Shown one piece after another: positions 44,741 through 53,353 of a DNA stretch of 64,000 nucleotides. Source of the stretch: Bradyrhizobium sp. WD16 (GTDB lineage: Bacteria > Pseudomonadota > Alphaproteobacteria > Rhizobiales > Xanthobacteraceae). How positions within the stretch are numbered: position 1 is the stretch's first letter; every line of letters starts with the position of its first letter. Under the pieces are notes generated by a model. It worked only from the letters and a program-made list of their open reading frames with translations. It was not told where the DNA came from and searched no databases. Both the position numbers and the translations under genes were made by a program. The DNA is taken from NCBI RefSeq assembly GCF_024181725.1, contig NZ_CP028908.1:1984001-2048000 (forward strand), read 5' to 3'.

Positions 44741-45969
44741 GCCAGTGCCTCGCGCGCGGCACGCTCACCGGAATCGCGGGCGCCATGGGCGGTGGTGAAG
44801 AAGTTGGGCGAGGTCGCTTCGCCGGCGAAGAACAGCCGGTCATTCACCGGCGCGGCGAGGATGGCGCGGTCGCCGGCATGGCTAGGCAGCGCGTGGGAGT
44901 AGGAGCCGCGGGCGAAAGGATCGTGCGACCAGCGCGAGGCCGTGAGCGGCCTGAGCCGCCTGCGCCAGTCCGAACCGAGCAGGGCGACGACCTCGTCGAT
45001 CGCCTGGGCTGCCAGCGCGCCCTCGCCGGCGTCTGCGAGTTGCCGCGCATGGCTGCCGCCGAAGAAGCCGGAGATGCACGGCAGCCCGAGCGGCCGCAGG
45101 TGAAAACTGCCGACGCCGGCCCGGTCGGTGGCGCCGTAGAGGTGGCCGTCCGGCGGCAGGTCATCGAGATGGCTCGTCACCGCCAGCATCACCTTGTCGG
45201 CGAGGCCGAGGGGCAGGCCGGCCGCGGCCGCGACTTTGTCCGGCAGCGACGGCGAAAACCGAACGGCCTCGGCGGCGAGGAGATCGGTGGGAATGGTGAC
45301 GATCACGCGCTCGGCGGTCAGCGTGCCGCGCGAGGTCTCGATCGTGATTCGTGGCCCGGCGTGGTCGATGACGGACGCCACGGTGCCGAGAGCCGCTGGA
45401 CAAGGTGCTCCATAGGCGGCGATCAGCGCGCCGAGACCGTGTTTTATCCGCCAGTTGAAGTCGGTTTCCTCATACGCGTCCATGTCGTGGACCGACACGG
45501 CATGGAGCTCGCAGCCGTTGATGTAGGTGGAAATCGCGTCGATCAGCGGATTCCAGCGGTTGCCGGGCTCGAGCCAGCGGCTTGCCGGCGCGTCCTCGTC
45601 CGCGCCGGAGGCGATCTCGGCCCGGGCGTAGAAGGCTTCGATGGCCGCCCTGAAGGCGGCGCGCTCGTCGGCCGGAAAGCCGACATTGAAGGTCTGCTCG
45701 CGCCAGCGCGGCCGGCTGGTATCGACGACGAAGCCGAGCTGGTGGGCGATCGGGACCAGGGAGTTGCGGTCGGCCGAATGCAGCCACTCGCAACCGACGT
45801 CGAACGGAATGCCGCCCTCGAGTGTCACCGTCCAGCTCCGGCCGCCGAGACGCTCGCGCGCCTCGATCAGCAGAGTTGAACGGCCTGCCGCCTGCACCGT
45901 GCGCGCCGCGCCGATGCCGGCCGCGCCGGCACCGATGATCGCGATGTCGACATGTTGCGGCAACGTCAC
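44722..45969 (-). CDS. FAD-dependent flavin amine oxidase family protein
   Basis: A 415-aa flavoprotein. The N-terminal FAD-binding motif is VDIAIIGAGAAGIGAARTVQAAGRSTLLIEARERLGGRSWTV (GxGxxG at about 13-18, and the GG-R-S motif of amine oxidases). The C-terminal FAD-contact region is LFFAGEATSPNFFTTAHGARDSGERAA. Between them lies a substrate domain of about 280 residues. Likely substrates are amines or polyamines; none is indicated. No signal peptide is seen. It lies 18 bp downstream of typA on the same strand. Confidence 0.9.
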   Translation of the reverse strand: MTLPQHVDIAIIGAGAAGIGAARTVQAAGRSTLLIEARERLGGRSWTVTLEGGIPFDVGCEWLHSADRNSLVPIAHQLGFVVDTSRPRWREQTFNVGFPADERAAFRAAIEAFYARAEIASGADEDAPASRWLEPGNRWNPLIDAISTYINGCELHAVSVHDMDAYEETDFNWRIKHGLGALIAAYGAPCPAALGTVASVIDHAGPRITIETSRGTLTAERVIVTIPTDLLAAEAVRFSPSLPDKVAAAAGLPLGLADKVMLAVTSHLDDLPPDGHLYGATDRAGVGSFHLRPLGLPCISGFFGGSHARQLADAGEGALAAQAIDEVVALLGSDWRRRLRPLTASRWSHDPFARGSYSHALPSHAGDRAILAAPVNDRLFFAGEATSPNFFTTAHGARDSGERAAREALASFSRR

Positions 45970-45987
45970 GGCAGCGCCTCGATGGGA

Positions 45988-47817
45988 TCAGCCGACCAGG
46001 ACTTCCTTCGACTTCTCGGCGCGCTTGCGCTCGGTGGGATCGAGCAGCTTCTTGCGCAGCCGGATCGACTTCGGCGTCACCTCGACGAGTTCGTCGTCCT
46101 CAATATAGGCCAGCGCCTTTTCCAGCGTCATCCTGATCGGCGGCGTCAGCCGCACCGCCTCGTCCTTGGAGGTGGTGCGAATGTTGGTGAGCTGCTTGCC
46201 CTTGAGCACGTTGATCTCGAGGTCGTTGTCGCGGGTGTGCTCGCCGACGATCATGCCGCGATAGACCTTCCAGCCCGGCTCGATCATCATCGGGCCGCGG
46301 TCCTCGAGCTTGAACATGGCATAGGCCACCGCCTCGCCCTGGTCGTTGGAGATCAGCACGCCGTTGCGGCGGCCGGCGATCTCGCCCTTGTAGGAAGCGT
46401 AGCCGTGGAACAGCCGGTTCATGATGGCGGTGCCGCGGGTATCGGTGAGCAGTTCGCCCTGATAGCCGATCAGGCCGCGGGTCGGAGCATAGAACACGAG
46501 GCGCAGCCGGTTGCCGCCGGACGGGCGCATCTCGATCATCTCGGCCTTGCGCTCGCTCATCTTCTGCACGACGACGCCGGAATGCTCCTCGTCGACGTCG
46601 ATGACGACCTCTTCGATGGGCTCCTGCCACTGGCCGGTGGCCTCGTCCTTCTTCAGCACCACGCGCGGCCGCGACACCGACAGCTCGAAGCCCTCGCGGC
46701 GCATGGTTTCGATCAGGATCGCGAGCTGCAATTCGCCGCGACCGGACACCTCCATGGCGTCCTTCTCGGCGGATTCGACCACCCGCAGCGCCACATTGCC
46801 CTCGGCCTCACGCAGCAGGCGGTCGCGGATCATGCGGCTCGTCACCTTGTCGCCTTCGGTGCCCGCCAGCGGCGAGTTGTTGACGATGAAGGACATGGAG
46901 ACTGTCGGCGGATCGATCGGCTGGGCCTTGAGCGGCTGCTCGACGAGCGGATCGCAGAAGGTGTCGGCGACGGTGCCCTTGGTCAGCCCGGCGATGGCGA
47001 CGATGTCACCGGCCTCGGCTTCGTCGAGCGGCACCCGTTCCAGGCCGCGGAAGGCGAGAATCTTGGAGACGCGCCCCTGCTCCACGACCTTGCCGTCGCC
47101 GCTGAGCACCTTGACTGTCTGGTTGGGCTTGAGCGTACCCGAGCTGATGCGGCCGGTGATGATGCGGCCGAGATACGGGTTGGCCTCGAGGATGGTGCCG
47201 ATCATCCGGAACGGGCCCTCCTCCACGGTCGGCGGCGGTACGTGGCGCACGATCAGGTCGAACAGCGGCTGCATGCCGAGGTCCTTCGGACCCTCGTAGC
47301 TTTCGGCCATCCAGCCCTGCTTGGCCGAACCGTAGAGGATCGGGAAGTCGAGCTGCTCCTCGGTGGCGTCGAGCGCCGCGAACAGGTCGAACACCTCGTT
47401 GATGACTTCGCTCGGCCTGGCGTCGGGCCGGTCGACCTTGTTGATGACGACGATCGGCTTCAACCCGACCTTCAGCGCCTTGGACACCACGAATTTGGTC
47501 TGAGGCAGCGGGCCTTCGGCGGCGTCGACCAGCACCAGGGCGCCGTCCACCATGTTGAGGATGCGTTCCACCTCGCCGCCGAAATCGGCGTGGCCGGGGG
47601 TGTCGACGATATTGATGCGGATGTCCTTCCACTGCACCGACGCCGCCTTGGCGAGAATGGTGATGCCGCGCTCACGCTCCAGGTCGTTGGAGTCCATGGC
47701 GCGTTCGGTGACCTTCTGGTTCTCGCGGAAGGTGCCGGACTGCTGCAGCAGCTTGTCGACGAGGGTGGTCTTGCCGTGGTCGACGTGGGCAATGATAGCG
47801 ACGTTGCGCAAACTCAT
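45988..47817 (-). CDS. typA: Ribosome-associated GTPase TypA/BipA
   Basis: A 609-aa translational GTPase. G1 is AHVDHGKTT at 10-18, G2 ERGITI, G3 [15 protein letters not shown]4 NKVDRPDA, then domain II, an EF-G-like domain ([21 protein letters not shown]), and the BipA-specific C-terminal domain with [27 protein letters not shown]. BipA assists 50S assembly and translation under stress such as cold. Length and motifs are complete. A terminator for the genes upstream lies at 47918-47954, so typA probably has its own promoter in the 100 bp before its start. Confidence 0.95.
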   Translation of the reverse strand: MSLRNVAIIAHVDHGKTTLVDKLLQQSGTFRENQKVTERAMDSNDLERERGITILAKAASVQWKDIRINIVDTPGHADFGGEVERILNMVDGALVLVDAAEGPLPQTKFVVSKALKVGLKPIVVINKVDRPDARPSEVINEVFDLFAALDATEEQLDFPILYGSAKQGWMAESYEGPKDLGMQPLFDLIVRHVPPPTVEEGPFRMIGTILEANPYLGRIITGRISSGTLKPNQTVKVLSGDGKVVEQGRVSKILAFRGLERVPLDEAEAGDIVAIAGLTKGTVADTFCDPLVEQPLKAQPIDPPTVSMSFIVNNSPLAGTEGDKVTSRMIRDRLLREAEGNVALRVVESAEKDAMEVSGRGELQLAILIETMRREGFELSVSRPRVVLKKDEATGQWQEPIEEVVIDVDEEHSGVVVQKMSERKAEMIEMRPSGGNRLRLVFYAPTRGLIGYQGELLTDTRGTAIMNRLFHGYASYKGEIAGRRNGVLISNDQGEAVAYAMFKLEDRGPMMIEPGWKVYRGMIVGEHTRDNDLEINVLKGKQLTNIRTTSKDEAVRLTPPIRMTLEKALAYIEDDELVEVTPKSIRLRKKLLDPTERKRAEKSKEVLVG

Positions 47818-47917
47818 GGGCGTTCGGTTCTTCCAGCTCGAGGATCGCGGGGCGTGAGCCGACAGCTGTCGGAGGCGATCCGGTGGGCCGGTCCCTTAAG
47901 GGCCGGCAGGTCGCCCG

Positions 47918-47954
47918 AAAAAAGGCGGTGCCCGGCTCTGTCCAAACCGGGCAC
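47918..47954 (-). terminator. Rho-independent terminator (minus strand)
   Basis: On the minus strand GTGCCCGG (47954-47947) pairs perfectly with CCGGGCAC (47935-47928) across an 11-nt loop, followed by CGCC and six T (47923-47918). It would end transcripts coming from the small membrane-protein gene before typA. Confidence 0.75.
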
Positions 47955-48084
47955 TCTCACGCGTTGCGCCGCAATATAGTGGCAAATCGCCGAAAAACAA
48001 CGGCTGCGGGGTGCTCGAAGGGCCGATTTTGACGAACGTCGCGCGAGGGCGCCTGTGGTCTCAAATCGGCCCGTCCGGCCCTCG

Positions 48085-48228
48085 TCAGCGGCCCGGAGGC
48101 CGGAAAGCCGCCCGGATCAGCCAGATTCCAAGGGCGCCGATGGCGAATGTGACCGCAAACATGGTCAGAATGACGCCGACGACGGCCATGAGGGCGACCA
48201 GGCCGCCGCCGCTGCGCCGCTCCGGCAC
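48085..48228 (-). CDS. Small (47-aa) single-pass membrane protein
   Basis: Starting from GTG 48228, the frame reads MPERRSGGGLVALMAVVGV, then a hydrophobic ILTMFAVTFAIGALGIWLI, and ends RAAFRPPGR. The composition (one helix of about 25 residues, basic ends) is that of a genuine small membrane protein, and a strong terminator follows 130 bp downstream. No family is recognised. The ribosome-binding site is weak (AGGGG runs directly into the start), so the start could differ. The longer overlapping frame on the same strand (47957-48262) has no protein-like features. Confidence 0.45.
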   Translation of the reverse strand: MPERRSGGGLVALMAVVGVILTMFAVTFAIGALGIWLIRAAFRPPGR

Positions 48229-48258
48229 CCCTGACGGTGGCGGGGTTCCGGGGGGCCG

Positions 48259-48479
48259 TCATGGCTGGAGTTCCTCCTGCAGGCGGGCCCGGATCTCATG
48301 GATGCGGCCGTCCCGGTAAAACAGGTTGTAGGGGTCGAATGGAATGATCTGTCCTTCGGGCGTGACGAAATGGATGCAGGAGCGCTTGACGTTGCCGACG
48401 CAGAAATTGAAGCGGTCGAGAAACTGCACGATCGTGACGCGGAAGGCGTTCTCGTAAGCGAGGCCCCTCGGGCGCCGCG
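48259..48479 (-). pseudogene. 3' fragment of a radical-SAM-like gene, cut by a palindromic repeat
   Basis: About 72 codons ending at 48259 read GLAYENAFRVTIVQFLDRFNFCVGNVKRSCIHFVTPEGQIIPFDPYNLFYRDG. The pattern C.H..TP(E/D)G.IIPF..YN resembles the C-terminal end of several radical SAM enzymes; this is a tentative match. Upstream of about 48479 the frame runs into a hybrid palindromic repeat (48480-48575), and no N-terminal domain or CxxxCxxC motif is present. It looks like the tail of a gene whose front was lost at the repeat insertion. Confidence 0.45.
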
Positions 48480-48575
48480 TAGTGTCCCGTTTCCAACGTT
48501 CGTATTCCTTTGCAGCAGGCGCTTCTACGAACGTAGCGGCAAGCCCCTGTAGGCAATTGCGAGACGCTGCATTAG
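48480..48575 (+). repeat. Hybrid repeat: family B-like left end, family A right half
   Basis: The left end TAGTGTCCCGTTTCC matches the family B end. The right 40 bp (CGGCAAGCCCCTGTAGGCAATTGCGAGACGCTGCATTAG) is the right half of family A. The middle (CAACGTTCG...CGAACGTAG) has its own inverted repeat. It truncates the gene fragment to its left. Confidence 0.65.
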
Positions 48576-48677
48576 CCGTTCGCTTGCCGCTCGATCCGTC
48601 GGTTCTGGCGTGGCGGAAGAACTGCACCCGGCAGAAGGCGGCAGCTGATGGTCATGCCTTGGCAGAATCGCCTTCCC

Positions 48678-50108
48678 TCACGCCCGCAATTGCATGGACG
48701 GTCGCGGCGGTAAGGCCATCAGCATGCTGCGGCGGTCGGCGACCGCGGCGTGGAACTGGTCGAGGGCGATATTAAAGGCGGTCAGTCCGCCTTCGTCGAT
48801 CGCGCCGTCCTCGTAGGCATGCAGCGTTTCCTTGAGGATCTCGTCGGCCTCGGACTGCATCTCGTCGAGTTCTTCGTGGCTGCTCGCCCGCCGGGCGGTC
48901 GTCAGCATCTCCAGCAGCCGGACGCGCAGGGACGAGCTGTTCTGCCGCTCGTCTCGCCGCAAATAGCCGGCGAACCAGGCGCCCGCCGAGCCCATGGCCG
49001 ACAGTCCCATGATGCCCCACCAGATGAAGTCGCTGTAGCGGTCGAGGAAGGTCTTCTCTTCGCCGTCGACATAGGCGGCGGCGCCCGGATGGGCCGGGAT
49101 GTCGGCGTCCTTGTCGGTGTCGGGCGTCTCGATCTTGGCTGCCGCCGGCATCTCGCTCATCACGTTCTGCCGCACGGCGAAGAGCTGCCGGGCGAGTGTC
49201 GCCACGGTCGTGTCCGACAGGCTTTTGCGCACTACGATGTCGTGTGCGAAGCTGATGGTCTTGATGTCGTCGTCGGGGCGTGGCGGCACGCCGCCCAGCG
49301 ATCCGGCCGTAATCTCGGCGGCGTCGTAGGCCGGGAAATTCTGCGCGATGGCATCGGCGGCATCGATCGTCAGGAACGTCGGCTCGCCGCCCTCACGCAG
49401 CGAGGCGGAGATTGCATCGGCGGTGATCCTGCTGTTGAGCGGCCCGGCGGCGAGGAAGGCATCGACCTTCTGGCCGCGCGTCGCCTCGCCGACTTCGCTG
49501 GTCGAGAACTGCACGACCTCGACCTTGGCCGGATCGACGCCGTATTGCCGCAGCACGATATTGAGCATCCTGACATTGGCTGGTGTCCGCCCGATCACGC
49601 CGATGCGGCGGCCGGCGAGATTCTGGATGCTCTTGATCGGGTTCTTGACCTTCTTACCCTTCGGTCCCGGCGGCACCCAGATCACAACGAGGTTCTTGCG
49701 CAGCACGGCGACGCTGGCGGCCTCCTTCGGCACGTCGAGATCGCCGCGGATCACGGCAAGATCGACGCTCTTGTCATCGAGCGCGGCTGCACTCGCCTTG
49801 GCGCCGTCGGTGACGATGGTGCGTAGCCGGATGTAGCCGCGCTCGCGGGCGAAGGCGTGGGCGATCGCCTGGATGACCTTGACGTCTTCACTGTTGGCCG
49901 GGCCGACGGCAATGCGCAGTGTCACCGGGCGCATTTCGACATAGATGAGCCCGACCACGACCAGCACAACGGCCAGCGCGACCGCCAGCGGCATGAAGAT
50001 GCCGGCGCCCTTCGGCGGGCGTTTGGCGCGGAGCGGAACGGATTCGCCTTCGGCCGGCGCGCCCGAGGCCAGCGAACGCGAGAACAATTGGCGGAGCCTT
50101 GGATTCAT
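48678..50108 (-). CDS. TAXI-family TRAP transporter solute-binding protein, membrane-anchored
   Basis: A 476-aa protein. N-terminal anchor at about 38-58 (IFMPLAVALAVVLVVVGLIYV), then a periplasmic TAXI binding domain: LRIAVGPANSEDVKVIQAIAHAFARERGY at about 66-94, LDDKSVDLAVIRGDLD, GRRIGVIGRTPANVRMLNIVLRQYGV. A second membrane helix lies at about 375-395 (FIWWGIMGLSAMGSAGAWFAGYL), followed by an acidic cytoplasmic tail of about 80 residues with likely coiled coil (EELDEMQSEADEILKETLHAYEDG). No TRAP permease is nearby. The two helices and tail suggest a sensor or signalling role rather than simple capture (inference). ATG 50108 is chosen; the frame is open further upstream. Confidence 0.85.
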   Translation of the reverse strand: MNPRLRQLFSRSLASGAPAEGESVPLRAKRPPKGAGIFMPLAVALAVVLVVVGLIYVEMRPVTLRIAVGPANSEDVKVIQAIAHAFARERGYIRLRTIVTDGAKASAAALDDKSVDLAVIRGDLDVPKEAASVAVLRKNLVVIWVPPGPKGKKVKNPIKSIQNLAGRRIGVIGRTPANVRMLNIVLRQYGVDPAKVEVVQFSTSEVGEATRGQKVDAFLAAGPLNSRITADAISASLREGGEPTFLTIDAADAIAQNFPAYDAAEITAGSLGGVPPRPDDDIKTISFAHDIVVRKSLSDTTVATLARQLFAVRQNVMSEMPAAAKIETPDTDKDADIPAHPGAAAYVDGEEKTFLDRYSDFIWWGIMGLSAMGSAGAWFAGYLRRDERQNSSSLRVRLLEMLTTARRASSHEELDEMQSEADEILKETLHAYEDGAIDEGGLTAFNIALDQFHAAVADRRSMLMALPPRPSMQLRA

Positions 50109-50286
50109 TTGGGGCGCCCAGTTGAATGTAGAACTATAGCAAATCTGAGATTTGGGGCACGTGACGGTTCCGTCATGGTTAGCGAGGAGCCCCCGGAACC
50201 GGATGATGGTTTGGCCAGTCCCGTTGGGGCGACTTGGATCGGGACGGCATCGAGATGTTAAATTCTTGAGATAACGGGAGGTTCCC

Positions 50287-50583
50287 ATGCGGACACGATT
50301 GACGGGTGAGGCTCGGGCCAAGGCGCTGGCGACGCTGTCCGGCTGGTCCGAGGCGACCGGCCGCGACGCGATCACGCGGACTTGTATCTTTACCGATTTC
50401 AGCGAGGCCTTCGGCTTCATGACGCGCGTTGCCCTCGCCGCCGAGAAGCTCGATCACCATCCGGAATGGCGCAACGTCTATCGGACGGTGGAGGTGGTGC
50501 TCTCGACGCACGATGCCGGCGGGCTTACGGAACTCGACGTCGATCTCGCCCACGAAATCAACCGCATCGCCGGCACGCCATAA
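50287..50583 (+). CDS. 4a-hydroxytetrahydrobiopterin dehydratase (pterin carbinolamine dehydratase)
   Basis: A 98-aa cytosolic enzyme. It has the family signature [37 protein letters not shown], including the paired His and the THDAGG loop of PCD/PhhB proteins. It recycles oxidised pterin cofactor for aromatic amino acid hydroxylases, though many bacteria lacking hydroxylases carry it for molybdopterin-related pterins. A GGGAGG precedes the ATG by about 5 nt. No hydroxylase gene is in the window. Confidence 0.93.
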   Translation: MRTRLTGEARAKALATLSGWSEATGRDAITRTCIFTDFSEAFGFMTRVALAAEKLDHHPEWRNVYRTVEVVLSTHDAGGLTELDVDLAHEINRIAGTP

Positions 50584-50693
50584 GCGGCGGCGGGCTCGAT
50601 CGCGGCCTTGCGCCGCGGCGGTCCTGTTCCCACTTTTCCCGGCAGGACGTGTCCCGCCGTTGAAGGGCAGGTCGCGGGAGGGTTTGATTGCGC

Positions 50694-51119
50694 ATGTCAG
50701 GCGCCAGCACGGACTTCCAGGCTGACGATTTCGAGCCGGCGCGGCGTCTCGCCGAAGATCCGCCGCGGCTGCGCCGCGCGTTCTGGGCGAAGATGAAGCG
50801 CTTGGCCGCGCGTATTCCCTTCGCCGAGGATCTGCTTGCGGCCTATTACTGCGCCTTCGACCGGCAGACGCCACGCCATGTGCAGGTGAGCCTGCTCGGC
50901 GCGCTTGCCTATTTCATTCTGCCGTTCGACTTCGTGCCGGATCTGTTGCCGGTGCTCGGCTTCACCGATGACGCAGCGATCCTCGCAACGGCGATTCGCC
51001 TGGTGGCGAGCCATATTCGTCCGGATCATCGCGAGGCGGCCGGGGCCGCGCTGGCGAAGCTGCGCGGCGAGGCGAGCCGGGTTGCGCCGGACCAGTCGGA
51101 CGCTGCGCAACAGCTCTGA
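50694..51119 (+). CDS. YkvA family protein (DUF1232)
   Basis: A 141-aa protein. The DUF1232 core VQVSLLGALAYFILPFDFVPDLLPVLGFTDDAAILATAIRLV lies in the middle and forms a hydrophobic hairpin with the conserved P-D-x-(I/V)-P-D pattern. Flanks are charged. The function of the family is unknown; membrane association is likely. ATG 50694 and an in-frame TTG at 50688 are both possible behind GGAGGG (50677-50682). It is downstream of the pterin dehydratase and convergent with the quinone oxidoreductase gene. Confidence 0.88.
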   Translation: MSGASTDFQADDFEPARRLAEDPPRLRRAFWAKMKRLAARIPFAEDLLAAYYCAFDRQTPRHVQVSLLGALAYFILPFDFVPDLLPVLGFTDDAAILATAIRLVASHIRPDHREAAGAALAKLRGEASRVAPDQSDAAQQL

Positions 51120-51219
51120 CAGGCAATACGGTTCTTGTTCGCCCGACCGGCGCCCCCGTTTGCTGCACGCGCTGCAATGGCCTGAAGACGCCTGCCGCCG
51201 CCGAGGGGTCGGCGTATCC

Positions 51220-52194
51220 TCACGGACGCAGGATCACCTTGCCCATGGCCTGGCGGCCGGCCAGCACATTCAGCGCGTCGGCGGTCTGTGCCAGCGGGAA
51301 GGTGCGGTCGACGTGGGACGAGATCTTGCCGTCGGCGGTCCACTGCACGAGCTTCTGCAGATTGGCGCGGTTTTTATCCGGATTCTGTTTCGCCCAGGCG
51401 CCCCAGAACACGCCGCGAATGTCGCAGCCCTTGAGCAGCGCGAGATTGAGCGGGATTTTCGGAATCTCGCCGGCGGCGAAGCCGATGACCAGGAAGCGGC
51501 CTTCCCAGGCGACCGCGCGCAGCGCCGCCTCGGCATAGGCGCCGCCGACGGGATCGAAAACGATGTCGACGCCCCGGCCGCCGGTGATCTGCTTCAGCCC
51601 TTCCTTGAGATCGTCCTTGGCGTAGTTCAGGCCGACCTCGGCGCCATGGGCCTTGGCGAAAGCGAGCTTCTCGTCGGACGAGGCGCAGGCAATGACCTTC
51701 AGCCCCATCAATTTGCCGAGCTCGCAGGCGGCTAGTCCGGTACCTCCGGCGGCGCCGAGCACCGCCAGCGTTTCGCCCGGTTTCGGCCGGGCGCGGTCTT
51801 CCAGCGCATGCAGCGCGGTGCCGTAAATGATGATGATGCCGGCGGCGCGGTCATAGTCGAGATTGTCGGGGATCTTCACCGCCTGCATCGCAGCCACGGC
51901 GATCTTTTCGCGCGCGCCGTTATAGCCGACCGAGGCGACGACGCGGTCACCCGGCTTGAATTCGGTGACGCCGGCACCAACGCTTTCCACCATGCCGGCG
52001 ACCTCGGCCGCAGGCGAAAACGGAAACGGCGGCTTGATCTGGTACTTGCCCTGGATCATCAGCAGGTCGAAGAAATTGAGCGCCGCCGCCTTGATGGCGA
52101 TCACGATCTCGCCCGCAGCCGCGACCGGATCGGGAATGTCGGCGAGCACGAGGTCGTCGGGGCCGCAATATTGCGAGCACAGAATGGCTTTCAT
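51220..52194 (-). CDS. NADPH:quinone oxidoreductase-like protein (zinc-independent MDR)
   Basis: A 324-aa medium-chain reductase. The N-terminal GroES-like part contains IAIKAAALNFFDLLMIQGKYQIKPPFPFSPAAEVAG. The NADPH-binding Rossmann region is TLAVLGAAGGTGLAACELGKLMGLKVIACASSDEKLAFAKAHGA. The zinc-ligand cysteines of alcohol dehydrogenases are absent, as in quinone oxidoreductases. The late GVDIVFDPVGG and RGVFWGAW fit the QOR group. ATG 52194 is the family start. Monocistronic; a decayed repeat sits just upstream. Confidence 0.9.
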   Translation of the reverse strand: MKAILCSQYCGPDDLVLADIPDPVAAAGEIVIAIKAAALNFFDLLMIQGKYQIKPPFPFSPAAEVAGMVESVGAGVTEFKPGDRVVASVGYNGAREKIAVAAMQAVKIPDNLDYDRAAGIIIIYGTALHALEDRARPKPGETLAVLGAAGGTGLAACELGKLMGLKVIACASSDEKLAFAKAHGAEVGLNYAKDDLKEGLKQITGGRGVDIVFDPVGGAYAEAALRAVAWEGRFLVIGFAAGEIPKIPLNLALLKGCDIRGVFWGAWAKQNPDKNRANLQKLVQWTADGKISSHVDRTFPLAQTADALNVLAGRQAMGKVILRP

Positions 52195-52224
52195 GGCAGG
52201 CACCTGAATCTCGAAGGATCGAAA

Positions 52225-52298
52225 GTGCGGCCTATGTCGCGCAATTGCCTGCTGGGGCCCGCCGCCGCGGGGGTAGGCAATGACGAGACGCCGCGCTG
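52225..52298 (+). repeat. Palindromic repeat family A, degenerate copy
   Basis: GTGCGGCCTATGTCGCGCAATTGCCTGC ... GGTAGGCAATGACGAGACGCCGCGCTGG keeps both family A arms with several changes. It lies between the divergent quinone oxidoreductase and IalB genes. Confidence 0.65.
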
Positions 52299-52479
52299 GC
52301 CCCTTCATGGCGGATTTGAGGCGTGCCGACAATCCGAATCGTGTGCCGCGGCGTGGCGGCAACGTGCGCCCCGGGGGGTGCGCGGGCCGCTTTTCAAACA
52401 GGGCTTTCCCGGTTATTCCAGCGCGTCGACTGATTTGCAGCCGTTCGATCGGGACGGCGTCGGGGAAAAGCGAGGCGCG

Positions 52480-53139
52480 ATGACGAGCGTGTGGCGAAGA
52501 GGAGCGGTGTCCTTCACTTCTGTCTTCACATCTGCTGTCGCGTCGGCCTCTGCAACGGCTTTCCTGCTGGCATGCATGCTGCCGCTCGCCGCTGTGCCGG
52601 CGTCGGCGCAGAGCGCCAAGCAGAAGGCGGCGAAGACTGCTCCGGCGAAACCCGCCGCCAAGCCGGAAGAGAGCAAGCCCTCGCCGACCGCCGGCGCCAG
52701 CCTCAGCGGCCAGTTCGGTACCTGGGGCGCCTATACCGCGATGCCCGGCGGCAAGAAGATTTGTTTCGCGCTGGCCAAGCCGTCGTCGTCCAAGACCACC
52801 CCGCCGAACCGTCCGCGCGATCCGGCCTACATCTTCCTATCGACCCGTCCGGCGGAAAAAGTCGCCAACGAAGTCTCGGTGATGATCGGCTATCAGCTCA
52901 AGCCGGGCGCGGACTCGACCCTCGAGGTCGGCGGCGCGCGTTTTGCGATGTACAGCCAGGGCGACGGGTTGTGGATCAAGAATGCCGCGGAGGAGGAGCG
53001 CATGGTCGAAGCCATGCGCAGGGGCACCGAAGCCACGGTCAAAGGCGTCTCGGCGAAGGGCACCGAGAGCACCGACGTGTTCGCGCTCAAGGGCCTCGCC
53101 CAGGCGCTCGACCGCGTCGCCCAGGACTGCAGGCGCTGA
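52480..53139 (+). CDS. Invasion-associated locus B (IalB) family exported protein
   Basis: A 219-aa protein. A long signal sequence (about 1-44, hydrophobic [20 protein letters not shown]) is followed by a Lys/Ala/Pro-rich linker (45-72) and the IalB domain from about 80 ([23 protein letters not shown] ... [60 protein letters not shown]). The two domain cysteines (ICFAL and QDCRR) could form a disulfide. The family was named in Bartonella but is common in free-living Rhizobiales, where it is periplasmic with unknown role. The ATG at 52480 is preceded by GGGGAAAAGCGAGG. Confidence 0.88.
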   Translation: MTSVWRRGAVSFTSVFTSAVASASATAFLLACMLPLAAVPASAQSAKQKAAKTAPAKPAAKPEESKPSPTAGASLSGQFGTWGAYTAMPGGKKICFALAKPSSSKTTPPNRPRDPAYIFLSTRPAEKVANEVSVMIGYQLKPGADSTLEVGGARFAMYSQGDGLWIKNAAEEERMVEAMRRGTEATVKGVSAKGTESTDVFALKGLAQALDRVAQDCRR

Positions 53140-53353
53140 GATCGGCGCGCGGAAGACCGGTTCCGCAGCCCCGATCCGGTTGCAGGATCGTGGAAAACGG
53201 TTATCTGAGGGGCAACCGGCGAGCCGCCGGCGCCGGGCGCTGGTCCGGCGGCGTGGGCAGTGCCCGAGGGCCTTAGTCAGGCTTCTGATATCGTTGAGTA
53301 ATTTCGCCCTGTGGAGCCCTCCCGCAGCGCCGAGTGCAGGAACCCGAAAGCGG

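Noticed and set aside
45952-47979. 675-aa plus-strand ORF opposite typA
   Set aside because: Antisense of a complete, strongly conserved GTPase gene; His/Asp/Leu-rich mirror composition with no motif.
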